A stretch of 64,000 bases of DNA from Salinibacterium sp. (GTDB taxonomy: Bacteria; Actinomycetota; Actinomycetes; Actinomycetales; Microbacteriaceae): positions 558,001-622,000 of the forward strand of contig JAHBSZ010000002.1 of assembly GCA_019638845.1 (NCBI GenBank), given 5' to 3'. This document shows, piece after piece, positions 38,719 through 47,205 of the stretch. The number at the start of each line of letters is the position of its first letter. The first letter of the stretch is position 1. A program made the position numbers and the translations under genes. A model generated the notes under the pieces. The model saw nothing but the letters and a program-made list of their open reading frames with translations, was not told the origin of the DNA and did not search any database.

Positions 38719-40866
38719 TCAGTGCTCGAGGTCGCCCAGCGCCGACAGCCACGCGGAGTAGCGGCGACCGCTGGTCTCTTCAAGGGCACGCCAAGCGCAG
38801 GAGCCCGGCCTGATTCTGCCCAGAGTGCCACGATCACGCCGCTCGCGGTGCCAGCTGGCCGAATGGAGGACGTCGAGTTCAACGATGTCAGATGCTGGCG
38901 GGTCTTCGGGGTCGGCATCGAGGAACGAGATCGACATGAGGCTGGATGAGCCGCTGTCGAGATAGGGCAGCTCGCCCTTGTTCAGCATCGCGAGCCACGT
39001 GCCCTGCATTCCGAGCCCTTTGGGATCCTGAATACGAGGCAAGCCGATGATCGCCCGATAGAGGTTATGCAGGCTGTCGAGTCCGAAATCGTGGGACTCG
39101 CCCTCAAACTCCGCGCCGAGGAGCAAACCGGCCTCGAACGCGGTTCGAGTAGCGATCAGGGCCCGCAGTCGATTCTTGTAGACCGTCTCGATCCAGCTCA
39201 CCGAGGCGATGTGCCTACCGTCGGCCTCACGCTTGGCCTGCAGCTCGCCACCGTACTTCGTGCGGATCGATGCGAGCGTTCCCAGACTCGCGTGGGAATG
39301 AGCAAGGGCAGCGCTCGCGATCTCGGACACGCCATGGTGAATCATTCCCCGACTCATCGTGGTCATCAGGTGATTCTCCAGCAGCGTCACATACGCACCA
39401 CACACGGACAGCTCGATCTGCTGCACTTCCTCGAGGCGCTCGATCTCACGGTGATGGTCGGACTGCACACCGCGTTCGACGACCATTTCCAGTGCTCGGA
39501 GCATCTCGAAGATGCCGTCCCGATGGTTGCCCGCCTTCGACTTCGCCAATCCGGGGTCGCGCATCGCGAGCCCACCGTACCCGCGGTCGTAGGGCTGACC
39601 GTCGTGCAATTCGTCGAAGCGCTCAAGTTGGGCACTGTTCTTACCGTGCACGGTTTCCAGGCGAATACCTTGGTCCGCTAGTGCATACAGCGCATCAGCG
39701 GCCGCCTGCGGACTCGGGGAGCCTTGCCCTCGGAACTCATCGAGGTTCGGATCCGAGGGTCGGCCGTCTTTCATCACCCTCTGGCGAAGTTCGATGTAGT
39801 GGTCGATGAGGGGACCTTGCATCTGCCTATCGAGAAACCGAATCAGCTCCGATGCCTTCGGTGCTTCGGTGGGCAGCAACTCGTCAGTCTTCAGAAATTC
39901 GATCGCTTTGGCGGCACTCTCGTCCGACACGTGTACGGCCATGCGTCCCGGTATCGTTCCGATGGCCTTGAGTTCATCCTCCGTGAGCTCGTGTAAGTGA
40001 TTGGGTGCACTTGGGCCCGTGGATACGATCACGAGAGAGGTTCTGCTGAGCGCTCGAAGTTCGAGTTCCTCGCGAAGCGCCGCGAAATCATCAGTGACGA
40101 CCCCGTACGCAAACATCTGGAGTATTGCTGTCGCCGATAGCTCAGCCCCACCCCCACCAGGACCTTCCATGACTCCCTCGGGCAAAGCGACCAAGTGCGG
40201 GTCAGCTATTTTCCATTTGGGCAATATGGTCTTGCCAATGGTGCGAGCAAGCTTGGCTGACGAGGTTGTCTGGCAATAGGCACTGACCTTGGCACTGACC
40301 GCTTGCCGTAGCGCGTAGGCGAGGTCTGCGTGGCTGAGGCCAGCGGCGATGCCATACTTTCCGGCAGAGGCTCTGAACTCGGTGGCGTCCTCGGGATGCG
40401 GCCAATCTACCCAGGAAATATGCCTGTGCGGACGGGCGTTGCGCGGAAGTGATGCGGGCGCACCGACGAGGGGCTGTTCCTCCAACCATTGCGCGAACAC
40501 CCTGCTCCCGATGACCCGTCGGTGCCACGTGTTGATGGTTCGACGATCGACTCCCACGATCGCGCCGGCACTGTCGAAATCGGCCGGAGGCCGACTGATC
40601 CCCCAGGCAGCCTTCAGTGCCGTAACGGCGGTGTCAGCGGATCGTCCGTTTCGGTAGGCGCCGGCATCCGGCGAATCTGCCCAGTGGGCGAGACCTTGCG
40701 ACAGGATGCGGCGGGCGTCGTGTGTTCCTCTCGCACGCCACTCACCGTTCACGACGTGTACTCCGGCGAGCGGACCGAGCCCCCCGGCACGCACCTGATG
40801 CCCGTGCAATATCTCGATCTGCAGCGTCACGAAAGCCCTGACCTCGTCAGGGGTGGGCACAGTCAT
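38719..40866 (-). CDS. Large protein of unknown family with an N-terminal helix-turn-helix-like segment
   Basis: 715 residues if it starts at the ATG at 40864-40866, which has GAGGA eight bases upstream; a GTG at 40939-40941 would add 25 residues without a ribosome site. Around residues 95-115 the segment SAGAIVGVDRRTINTWHRRV looks like a helix-turn-helix. The rest is soluble and mostly helical, with no signal peptide, membrane segment, nuclease, ATPase or transposase motif that I can see. The middle (LIRFLDRQMQGPLIDHYIEL) and the region around ENHLMTTMSRGMIHHGVSEI are the most distinctive. It is divergent from the envelope operon at 41053 and ends 27 bases from the GNAT gene. It could be a large regulator or a defence-type protein; I cannot say. 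Confidence 0.75.
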   Translation of the reverse strand: MTVPTPDEVRAFVTLQIEILHGHQVRAGGLGPLAGVHVVNGEWRARGTHDARRILSQGLAHWADSPDAGAYRNGRSADTAVTALKAAWGISRPPADFDSAGAIVGVDRRTINTWHRRVIGSRVFAQWLEEQPLVGAPASLPRNARPHRHISWVDWPHPEDATEFRASAGKYGIAAGLSHADLAYALRQAVSAKVSAYCQTTSSAKLARTIGKTILPKWKIADPHLVALPEGVMEGPGGGGAELSATAILQMFAYGVVTDDFAALREELELRALSRTSLVIVSTGPSAPNHLHELTEDELKAIGTIPGRMAVHVSDESAAKAIEFLKTDELLPTEAPKASELIRFLDRQMQGPLIDHYIELRQRVMKDGRPSDPNLDEFRGQGSPSPQAAADALYALADQGIRLETVHGKNSAQLERFDELHDGQPYDRGYGGLAMRDPGLAKSKAGNHRDGIFEMLRALEMVVERGVQSDHHREIERLEEVQQIELSVCGAYVTLLENHLMTTMSRGMIHHGVSEIASAALAHSHASLGTLASIRTKYGGELQAKREADGRHIASVSWIETVYKNRLRALIATRTAFEAGLLLGAEFEGESHDFGLDSLHNLYRAIIGLPRIQDPKGLGMQGTWLAMLNKGELPYLDSGSSSLMSISFLDADPEDPPASDIVELDVLHSASWHRERRDRGTLGRIRPGSCAWRALEETSGRRYSAWLSALGDLEH

Positions 40867-41052
40867 GACGTCGTCCTCAGAGTTGGGGCGTGCCTCATTC
40901 TCTCCATGACGTCGGCTCATGTCCACCGATTCATGACTCACGCGGGAAGTAAGCGATTCGCTGCTGTTTTGACCCCTTCTTGGAGAGTTCGTGCCTTTGA
41001 GACGGTTTCCCTACCGGATGGTCCGGCGCACATGTCTCCAGGGAGTTTCACG

Positions 41053-42297
41053 ATGACTAAGCCCAACCGCAAGACCCGGCGGGGGCGCACGCAGCGCCCC
41101 CGCTACACCAGCCGTGCAGCTCGCGGTCCTGCTATCTGGAAAATCGCCCTCGGTGGCCTAGCCGCACTTGCGGTGGCCTCGGCCCTGTTCTTGTGGAAGC
41201 CCTGGCCTGCGCCCACGGAAGGGCAACTCTCACTCGTGGTGCAGCTCGACTCCAACACGATTAGCCCTGCACCCGCGGATTTCAGCGAGCTAGCCGATGC
41301 CGCGAAGTCCATGGCTGCCTCCGGCGGTGGCGAGTTGACCGTTCACATCGGCGCGGGTGACCGTCCGTCAGTGGCCTACACCCACAGCCTCACCGTGCTT
41401 CGCGACGGTCGCCCCGAAGCCGATCCCCGCTTGCGTGGTGAGGCCATCGATGCGATCGTCACGGACGCGCTCGCCGCTGTGGAATCCGCCACCTATACGG
41501 GCATTGGACAGTCTCTCGACGGACTGCTGTGGTCGTTCGCGGATGATCGTCCCGCCGAGGGAATGCCTTGGGTCGGCACCGCCTACTCCAGCTCGCTGCC
41601 GGTGGTCGACCCTGTGGACATTCGTGAGTTGATGAAGGGTGAGCCAGCGGCGGTCGTCGCCCTCCTCCCGCCTAGCTCGATTCCCGACCTCACCGGACTC
41701 CAGCTCACCTGGGTGATCGCGGGCAGTACGGGAACGCAGAGCCCGCTCAATGTGGCCACCGCTCAGTGGAGGCTCGCCTTCCTTACCGCCTACATCGAGG
41801 CAACCCATGCCGAGCTCGTGAGCATTCGCGAGTCCAACCGTCAGGGTGCCGCCCTGCCGGGGACGCCTGCGGGTGTGCCCGTGGATAACCTGGCCGACCC
41901 GACGCCGAATCTGCCCGAGCCACCGAAGCCTGAGCAGGCCTATGTGGTGACCTTCGACAATCCGGCCACGTTTGCGCCCGACACCGACCAACTCCTCACG
42001 GATGCCTCGGTGCTGCGTCCCGAACTCGATGCCCTAGCAGCAGCCTGGGCTACCGGCAACTACTCCTCGATCAGGTGCTACGGGCGAGTGGCAGGCTTCT
42101 CGGCTTCTCCCGGGCTACCCGAGGACATCGCGCTCTCTCTCGCGAGAGCACGGGTCATCACCACCTGGCTGAAGACGGAGTACTCCATCGACGCCAACGC
42201 TGTCGGCCTCGGCCAAGACAGCCCACTGCCCGGCGACCCACGCGGCGCGCATCAGCGCTCCGTGATCTGCGAAGCAACCCCGATCACCACCCACTAG
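41053..42297 (+). CDS. Membrane-anchored protein with C-terminal OmpA-like domain
   Basis: 414 residues from the ATG at 41053 with GGGAG eight bases upstream. A basic cytoplasmic N-terminus (KPNRKTRRGRTQRPRYTSRA) leads into one transmembrane helix (about 32-52, IALGGLAALAVASALFLWKP). An extracytoplasmic domain of about 220 residues of unknown type follows, then a Pro-rich linker (DPTPNLPEPPKPEQ) and an OmpA/MotB-like C-terminal domain (about 300-410: TFAPDTDQLLTDASVLRPEL, SLARARVITTWLKTEYSID, GAHQRSVICEA). OmpA domains bind peptidoglycan, so this would tie the membrane to the wall. First gene of a three-gene operon. Confidence 0.82.
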   Translation: MTKPNRKTRRGRTQRPRYTSRAARGPAIWKIALGGLAALAVASALFLWKPWPAPTEGQLSLVVQLDSNTISPAPADFSELADAAKSMAASGGGELTVHIGAGDRPSVAYTHSLTVLRDGRPEADPRLRGEAIDAIVTDALAAVESATYTGIGQSLDGLLWSFADDRPAEGMPWVGTAYSSSLPVVDPVDIRELMKGEPAAVVALLPPSSIPDLTGLQLTWVIAGSTGTQSPLNVATAQWRLAFLTAYIEATHAELVSIRESNRQGAALPGTPAGVPVDNLADPTPNLPEPPKPEQAYVVTFDNPATFAPDTDQLLTDASVLRPELDALAAAWATGNYSSIRCYGRVAGFSASPGLPEDIALSLARARVITTWLKTEYSIDANAVGLGQDSPLPGDPRGAHQRSVICEATPITTH

Positions 42298-42314
42298 AGA
42301 AAGAGGAAACAACC

Positions 42315-43067
42315 ATGAAAAAGGACATTGTTAACCGCACGGCTCTGCTGACAGAGATCCGCCTCAACCCCACTCACACCCAATTCCCGAAGTTCATCAA
42401 CGCGGCGTCCACGGTGCCCGACAACACCGCACGTGCGGCTGAGATCATCGTTTCCACAAGCCCGAACCAGGGGAAGGACGTCGCCCTCAACACGGCGCAC
42501 GTCAACGACTCCTCGGTTCAGGAGATGGTACTGAGCCTCGCTGCCCGTAACGCGGTGACCCGGGTCACACCGATCGTCGAGGAAGCGACGGGGAGCGTCA
42601 CCGACGCGGAGGGCTGCCTCGCGGAAGTCGAGAAGTTTCTCGAGCACCGTCACGAGCGCATGAACAGGGTGGTGACGCTTGCGGGTGGCATCAAAGTCAC
42701 GGCCAGCGACCTGCCCCGCCTCCACGCCGCCCTGCGTATGGATGCCGCCCGCGCGCAAGCCGACGGCGACAACCGGCACGTCGAATCGGACAAGCCCGGC
42801 TTGCCGGGACTTCTCGGCTCACTAGTGCTCACCGGCTTCGAGTCGTTCGGCATCTACTCACTCATCGCCAACGTGAGCGACCTGCAGGGCCTCATCATCT
42901 TCATCTCGATGACGGGGATCGTGTTGTTCGTCAACACCTTCGGGCTCATGCTCGTCGGCCGCACCTTGCGCAACTGGCTCCAACTTGCCGCGGCCCGCCG
43001 TGAAGCAATGACCACGGGCTATCTGGATATTCACAGCACAACCACCGAGGAAGGAACGATCTCATGA
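42315..43067 (+). CDS. Hypothetical protein with two C-terminal membrane helices
   Basis: 250 residues from the ATG at 42315, with AGAGGAAAC upstream. Residues 1-160 are soluble and mostly helical with no family motif (AEGCLAEVEKFLEHRHERMN). Two membrane segments follow at about 165-190 and 195-220 (LLGSLVLTGFESFGIYSLIA, IFISMTGIVLFVNTFGLMLV), then a short charged tail. The gene is 17 bases after the OmpA-type gene and overlaps the next as ATGA, so all three should be made together. Function unknown. Confidence 0.75.
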   Translation: MKKDIVNRTALLTEIRLNPTHTQFPKFINAASTVPDNTARAAEIIVSTSPNQGKDVALNTAHVNDSSVQEMVLSLAARNAVTRVTPIVEEATGSVTDAEGCLAEVEKFLEHRHERMNRVVTLAGGIKVTASDLPRLHAALRMDAARAQADGDNRHVESDKPGLPGLLGSLVLTGFESFGIYSLIANVSDLQGLIIFISMTGIVLFVNTFGLMLVGRTLRNWLQLAAARREAMTTGYLDIHSTTTEEGTIS

Positions 43068-44491
43068 GCACTACAACACCCGCAAACCTCCGCCTGCAGG
43101 GACTCCACGCGCTAGGCGGTGCGCCCACGAAGAGCACGATAGCCCTCGCCGGCCTCTGGTTCTTCCTCGCGATCGCCCTCGTCGGCAGCGCCGTCATCGT
43201 GCTCGTCTCACTCCTCGGAGTGCGCGTGGCGTCGATGGCAATGCTCGTCGAGATGGGCCCCGCATTCGGTGTCGGGATGGGCGTACTCGTGGCCCTCGGG
43301 GCACTGATCATCGTGTTCTATATCGTCTACAAGCACTCGCGCGGCACGCTCTTCGGAAGGCAGTTGAAAAGCACCGGTGACGAGCTCGACAAGCTCAAGG
43401 ACGACGTCGTGCGGGATGAAAGCGGCGCGCGCGACGGGCTGCGGGAGGCCGCGGAGCAACTGCGCGAGGGCGATGCGATCCTCGCCAGGGCCGACGACAA
43501 CGCGGCGCGGGAAATTGAAGAGACGCTGGTCGGTATCAAGGTGGCCGCGCTCGTCCTCGGGGTGAAGGAGATCGTGGCCCCGGTGTATTCCAAGGTCGTG
43601 ACTCCCGCTCAGCCGCTGCGCGCGCAGTACAACGCGAAGGCAGCGACCGTGCGCTCGGATGCGGCGATACTCGTAAAGCGCCTACAAGAGGGCACGCTTG
43701 AAACGCTCGGCGATGCCCCTGACGCGTACGCCGCGACTCATCAGCCCCACCAGGGCGGTGTCGATGTCGCAGATCTGGATCCGACAGCCCAGCCAGGACT
43801 GGTTGCCGCGACGGACAGATCACGGCGCCACGTGCCGTGGTGGATGATTCTCCTGGGAGCACTGCTGCTCGCGATCCTCGTTGGGGCTGGTATCACCGTA
43901 GCCACTGGGGCGTTCGCTGCCGCCACTGGCGCGGACCCGACCGCCGACCCCACGAGCACTGCGGACGGGGCATCCAGCGGCCTTGTGGAGGGCGTGGACT
44001 ACGCGTTCCTCTCGGGCTCTGGAGACAACGCCGCGGGCTGGTCTTGCTCCGCCCCCATCACGGTGTCGCTCATGGGCGACTACCCCGTGGGTGCGAATGC
44101 CACCCTCGCTGCGGCCGTGGCGAGCATCGGGTCGGCGAGCGGCCTGCCGCTACAGCTCGGGGCGGACGGGACGCCGGGAGACATCACTGTCTCCTATCTC
44201 CCGAGCGCCGATGTCGAGGCAAAGGGTGGCGATGACGGCGCGATCGGAGTTGCAAGCCCGATCATCGTGGGCGGTTCGATAACCTCAGCCACCGTGGTGA
44301 TCGACGAGGAGTCGCCCTCGAACGATCCAGCCTCGTATCTGGCGGTGCTAGTTCTCGAGCATGAACTCGGCCACGCAGTCGGGCTCGATCACGTCGACCA
44401 CGGCGGCGAGCTCATGCAGCCCCAGCTTGACCCCACGCTCACGGGCCTGGGCGAAGGCGACCTCAGGGGCTTACAGCTCGTCGGGTGCTGA
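43064..44491 (+). CDS. Three-TM protein with C-terminal matrixin-type metalloprotease domain
   Basis: 475 residues. Two membrane helices near 28-55 and 63-88 precede a cytoplasmic charged helical region (STGDELDKLKDDVVRDESGA, about 100-160). A third membrane helix lies near 262-285 (WWMILLGALLLAILVGAGIT), which puts the C-terminal domain outside the cell. That domain ends with the metzincin zinc motif HELGHAVGLDH (H433, E434, H437, H443) and a downstream Met (GELM) fitting the Met-turn of matrixins. It is thus a predicted active extracytoplasmic metalloprotease. No pro-domain cysteine switch is evident. Last gene of the operon, followed by a terminator. Confidence 0.82.
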   Translation: MSTTTPANLRLQGLHALGGAPTKSTIALAGLWFFLAIALVGSAVIVLVSLLGVRVASMAMLVEMGPAFGVGMGVLVALGALIIVFYIVYKHSRGTLFGRQLKSTGDELDKLKDDVVRDESGARDGLREAAEQLREGDAILARADDNAAREIEETLVGIKVAALVLGVKEIVAPVYSKVVTPAQPLRAQYNAKAATVRSDAAILVKRLQEGTLETLGDAPDAYAATHQPHQGGVDVADLDPTAQPGLVAATDRSRRHVPWWMILLGALLLAILVGAGITVATGAFAAATGADPTADPTSTADGASSGLVEGVDYAFLSGSGDNAAGWSCSAPITVSLMGDYPVGANATLAAAVASIGSASGLPLQLGADGTPGDITVSYLPSADVEAKGGDDGAIGVASPIIVGGSITSATVVIDEESPSNDPASYLAVLVLEHELGHAVGLDHVDHGGELMQPQLDPTLTGLGEGDLRGLQLVGC

Positions 44492-44501
44492 CCAGCACGG
44501 G

Positions 44502-44530
44502 AAGGGCTCTGGCGCATCGCCGGAGCCCTT
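44502..44530. terminator. Bidirectional terminator between the envelope operon and the Nudix gene
   Basis: AAGGGCTC/GAGCCCTT stem with inner GGCG/CGCC and a CAT loop, between two convergent genes. Confidence 0.75.
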
Positions 44531-44538
44531 TCGGTCGT

Positions 44539-45084
44539 CTAGGGCAGCACACCCACCGAAGCGAGCGCCGCGCGCAGCAGGGCGCCGCGGCCACCCTCCA
44601 TATCGGAGGTCACTGCCTCGGAGGCGGCTTCGGACGGCCGCAGCCACGTGATCTCTAAGGCGTCCTGGCGCGGCTCACACGTGCCTGTCACCGGGACGAC
44701 ATAGGCGAGGGATACGGCGTGCTGGCGCGAATCCATAAACTGGCTCGACCCCGGCCAGGGGAAGTACTCGGCCACGGAGAAGGGCACGGGAGACGCGGGA
44801 AGCAGGGGAAACGCCATCGGACCGAGGTCTTTCTCAAGGTGCCGGAACAGCGCATCACGCAGCGTTTCGCCGTACATTACTCGACCCGAAACGAGGGTGC
44901 GGGTGATCTCTCCATCGTTTGCGCGCAGGAGCGTACCTACCTCCGTGACGCGACCCAAACCGTCGAGCCGCACCGGAACAGCTTCGACGTACAGCAGCGG
45001 CAGCCGCTTGCGGGTCTCGGCAAGCTCATCGTCGGACAACCAGCCGGGGTTGGGATCGGGGTCGGGCGTGCCTACGGAGCTCAT
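44539..45084 (-). CDS. Nudix-like DUF4916 family protein
   Basis: 181 residues. The sequence follows the actinobacterial DUF4916/Nudix-like family: PGWLSDDELAETRKRLPLLY at the start, SGRVMYGETLRDALFRHLEK in the Nudix-box position, PVPFSVAEYFPWPGSSQFMD and HAVSLAYVVPVTGTCEPRQD. The canonical GX5EX7REUXEEXGU Nudix box is only partly conserved, so hydrolase activity is doubtful. It is divergent from the esterase gene at 45118 with 33 bases between them, both probably using promoters in that gap. Confidence 0.83.
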   Translation of the reverse strand: MSSVGTPDPDPNPGWLSDDELAETRKRLPLLYVEAVPVRLDGLGRVTEVGTLLRANDGEITRTLVSGRVMYGETLRDALFRHLEKDLGPMAFPLLPASPVPFSVAEYFPWPGSSQFMDSRQHAVSLAYVVPVTGTCEPRQDALEITWLRPSEAASEAVTSDMEGGRGALLRAALASVGVLP

Positions 45085-45105
45085 GGTCCATTCTTACCTA
45101 CGTTC

Positions 45106-45111
45106 TAGGCT
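45106..45111 (+). promoter_or_regulatory. -10 element of a leaderless promoter (esterase gene)
   Basis: TAGGCT, six bases before the ATG at 45118. Confidence 0.55.
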
Positions 45112-45117
45112 GGGCAG

Positions 45118-45741
45118 ATGCAGCTCGACACGTCGGCAATTCTCTGGTCCGCACCCGAACGCGAACGGGCCGACCGACCTCTGCTCGTGCTACTCCACGG
45201 CTACGGCTCGCACGAAGGCGATCTGTTCGGCATGGCGCCCGGTCTCCCCCTCGGCCCGGTCATCGCATCCCTGCGCGCTCCGATCGCCGAGAGTGGCGGT
45301 TGGGCGTGGTGGGGGCGCAGTGAGAGTCCTGCGGGCAACCCCGCGAATCAGGTAGTGGATGACGCCGCAAACGCGGTGCTCGCTTGGCTCGACACCCTGG
45401 AATTCACCAGCGTCTCCCTCGTGGGCTTCTCTCAGGGTGCCGCCCTCGCGCTACAGCTCGTGCGCCTCGCCCCGGCGCGATTCGCCGCCACCGTCGCAAT
45501 TGCGGGATTCGTGGCATCCGGCGATCACCCGGGTGATGCGGAGCTGGCTCGCATACGGCCAGCCGTGTTTTGGGGCAGGGGAACCGACGACCACGTCATC
45601 CCCGCGGAGGCGATTGCGCGCACCGCCGACTGGCTGCCAGAGCACACGGATGCCACGATCCGCATCTATGAGGACCTCGCGCACTCCATCTCGACGCCAG
45701 AGCTCATGGATCTCGTCGCCTTCTTGCGCGAGCACGGGTAG
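45118..45741 (+). CDS. Alpha/beta hydrolase, phospholipase/carboxylesterase type
   Basis: 207 residues. The oxyanion-hole segment LLVLLHGYGSHEGDLFGMAP, the nucleophile elbow LVGFSQGAALALQL (Ser in GFSQG), an Asp in GRGTDDHVIPAE and a His in YEDLAHSISTPE make a full catalytic triad in the order of the carboxylesterase/YpfH-like family. It is cytoplasmic and likely acts on small acyl esters. No signal peptide. It is followed by a small gene 17 bases on. Confidence 0.88.
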   Translation: MQLDTSAILWSAPERERADRPLLVLLHGYGSHEGDLFGMAPGLPLGPVIASLRAPIAESGGWAWWGRSESPAGNPANQVVDDAANAVLAWLDTLEFTSVSLVGFSQGAALALQLVRLAPARFAATVAIAGFVASGDHPGDAELARIRPAVFWGRGTDDHVIPAEAIARTADWLPEHTDATIRIYEDLAHSISTPELMDLVAFLREHG

Positions 45742-45757
45742 TGTCCAATCCTCAGGA

Positions 45758-46039
45758 GTGGACGAACACCGCCGCGGCGATCGCGAACGTCTGGGCTGGA
45801 TGCGACCCGAGGGTGAAGGGTTCGTGGTCATCGACCTGCTCGGGCGCGAACTCACGGGCGCCGTCGACTGGTTTGAGGCGGAGACGATGCTCGACGAGCT
45901 GGGGATTGGCTACCTCGCAGAGCCGTTGCTGCTTCTCGGCAGCGGGCAGTGGCTTCGCGTGCGGATCATGGACTCATTGCGTGCTTCGCTAGGATTCCAC
46001 GCACCCTCGGAGCGTGCTCAGCATCGGGCGAGGCCTTGA
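45758..46039 (+). CDS. Small conserved-looking protein, possibly truncated at its C-terminus
   Basis: 93 residues from a GTG at 45758. The segment HRRGDRERLGWMRPEGEGFV, then DLLGRELTGAVDWFEAETML and LDELGIGYLAEPLLLLGSGQ, resembles a small family of actinobacterial proteins in which the sequence continues after the RVRI segment with an acidic strand; here it switches at RVRI to an unrelated Arg/His-rich tail that runs antisense through the end of the PhyH gene. The switch falls at base 45966, exactly the PhyH stop. I infer truncation by a rearrangement. The start is uncertain: AGGA directly abuts the GTG. Confidence 0.5.
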   Translation: MDEHRRGDRERLGWMRPEGEGFVVIDLLGRELTGAVDWFEAETMLDELGIGYLAEPLLLLGSGQWLRVRIMDSLRASLGFHAPSERAQHRARP

Positions 46040-47027
46040 TGTACCGTTCCATCGCCAAGATTGCATGGCTGTCACCTGCCTCGGCAAGCTCCATCGCCTC
46101 AGCAAATCCCCGCTCGACGAACACGAGCGACCTATCGATTTTGCGGAACCGGCGGCGATGCCAGTAGTACTTCAGCTCGTCCGACTCCCAGTCTCGGTAG
46201 ATGTCTTCCCAAGGCACCTTATGGAGGTCGTACATATGCGGCAGAAGCATGTGTTCGGCGATCCTGCCACCCTCTCGTTGGTATCGATTGTCGAGCGACA
46301 CCCGGATACGATCTTCGGTCGTGTTGGGCAGGGCGCGGTGAACTGTCGTCGCCGGGAAGAAGAGCGCGTCACCAGCCTCGAAGTTGGTGCTGAGCCATCG
46401 TCCTGACAGTTCTGGGTACTTTGGCTTTTCGCCCTCGAGGTCGACGCCCAATCCACCGGCACCCAGAGCAAAGTGGTGCGGCAGGACCTTGCCCACCTTG
46501 TCGGAGCCCTCGAGCACGGCTAGGGGACCGAGTTCGATCGGACAATCGCCCACCGGCATCCAACAGGTGAGCGTATCCAAGCTCCCTTGGTAGTGCACAA
46601 AGTCTTGATGCATGGCAGTGGTGTGGGCGGTGAATTTCGGGAACCAGATTCTGGCCTTGTGCCCTGGAAGGGGTATGGCTGGTGTGTCAAAGATCCGCTC
46701 GACAGCGTTCATGAGTTGTGGGTCATGCGGAACGGTGTGGAATGACTCAAGTCGCTGCACGTCACCGTATGGACCGTTGTAGGCTTCATCGCCCTCCGTG
46801 CAGCGGCGATCGACATCGGCGATTCCCGCCATGACGTCGCTTCCCTTCTGCAGCCAACCCGCCCGGCCAATCGTCCCGAGAATGTCCGCACGGACCGTGA
46901 GGACTTTCTCCGGATCGAGCAGCCTACGGAAGAACAAGTAGCCTTCATCGGCTAACCGCCGACGCAGCTCCTCGGAATCCTGCTCGGCCTCGTTAGAGAC
47001 GCGAAGTTCTTGCCAGGCGTCGTTCAC
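45966..47027 (-). CDS. Phytanoyl-CoA dioxygenase (PhyH) family oxygenase
   Basis: 353 residues from a GTG with GAGGAGAG upstream. It belongs to the Fe(II)/2-oxoglutarate oxygenases: HxD at H140/D142 (AMHQDFVHYQG), distal His at H230 (PATTVHRALPN) and the 2-oxoglutarate-binding Arg at R242 (RIRVSLDNRY). Length and the PELSGRWLSTNFEAGDALFF context fit PhyH enzymes that hydroxylate small molecules; the substrate is unknown. It stands alone between genes of the opposite strand and its 3-prime end coincides with the break in the preceding small gene, so it may have been acquired. Confidence 0.86.
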   Translation of the reverse strand: MNDAWQELRVSNEAEQDSEELRRRLADEGYLFFRRLLDPEKVLTVRADILGTIGRAGWLQKGSDVMAGIADVDRRCTEGDEAYNGPYGDVQRLESFHTVPHDPQLMNAVERIFDTPAIPLPGHKARIWFPKFTAHTTAMHQDFVHYQGSLDTLTCWMPVGDCPIELGPLAVLEGSDKVGKVLPHHFALGAGGLGVDLEGEKPKYPELSGRWLSTNFEAGDALFFPATTVHRALPNTTEDRIRVSLDNRYQREGGRIAEHMLLPHMYDLHKVPWEDIYRDWESDELKYYWHRRRFRKIDRSLVFVERGFAEAMELAEAGDSHAILAMERYIKASPDAEHAPRVRGILAKHAMSP

Positions 47028-47102
47028 CGTGCGCTCTCCTCACCCTCGTTTTCCCATCACAGCAGTGCGGGCGCTTCGATCGCGTCGCGATTCGGGCCCT
47101 AA

Positions 47103-47114
47103 AACAACGTTGTT
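47103..47114. promoter_or_regulatory. 12-base palindrome upstream of the PhyH gene
   Basis: AACAACGTTGTT, a perfect palindrome in the 178-base gap between the divergent PhyH and Lhr genes, 75 bases upstream of the PhyH start. The size and central CG resemble a LacI-type operator, but no such regulator is nearby. Confidence 0.3.
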
Positions 47115-47205
47115 CCGTCAACAGTAGGCCATCGAACGGCCTAACCACAATGAGAATGCCGTCGGAGCGCTCACCCGTGACGGCAGCGCGGGGGAAGATA
47201 GGCGG

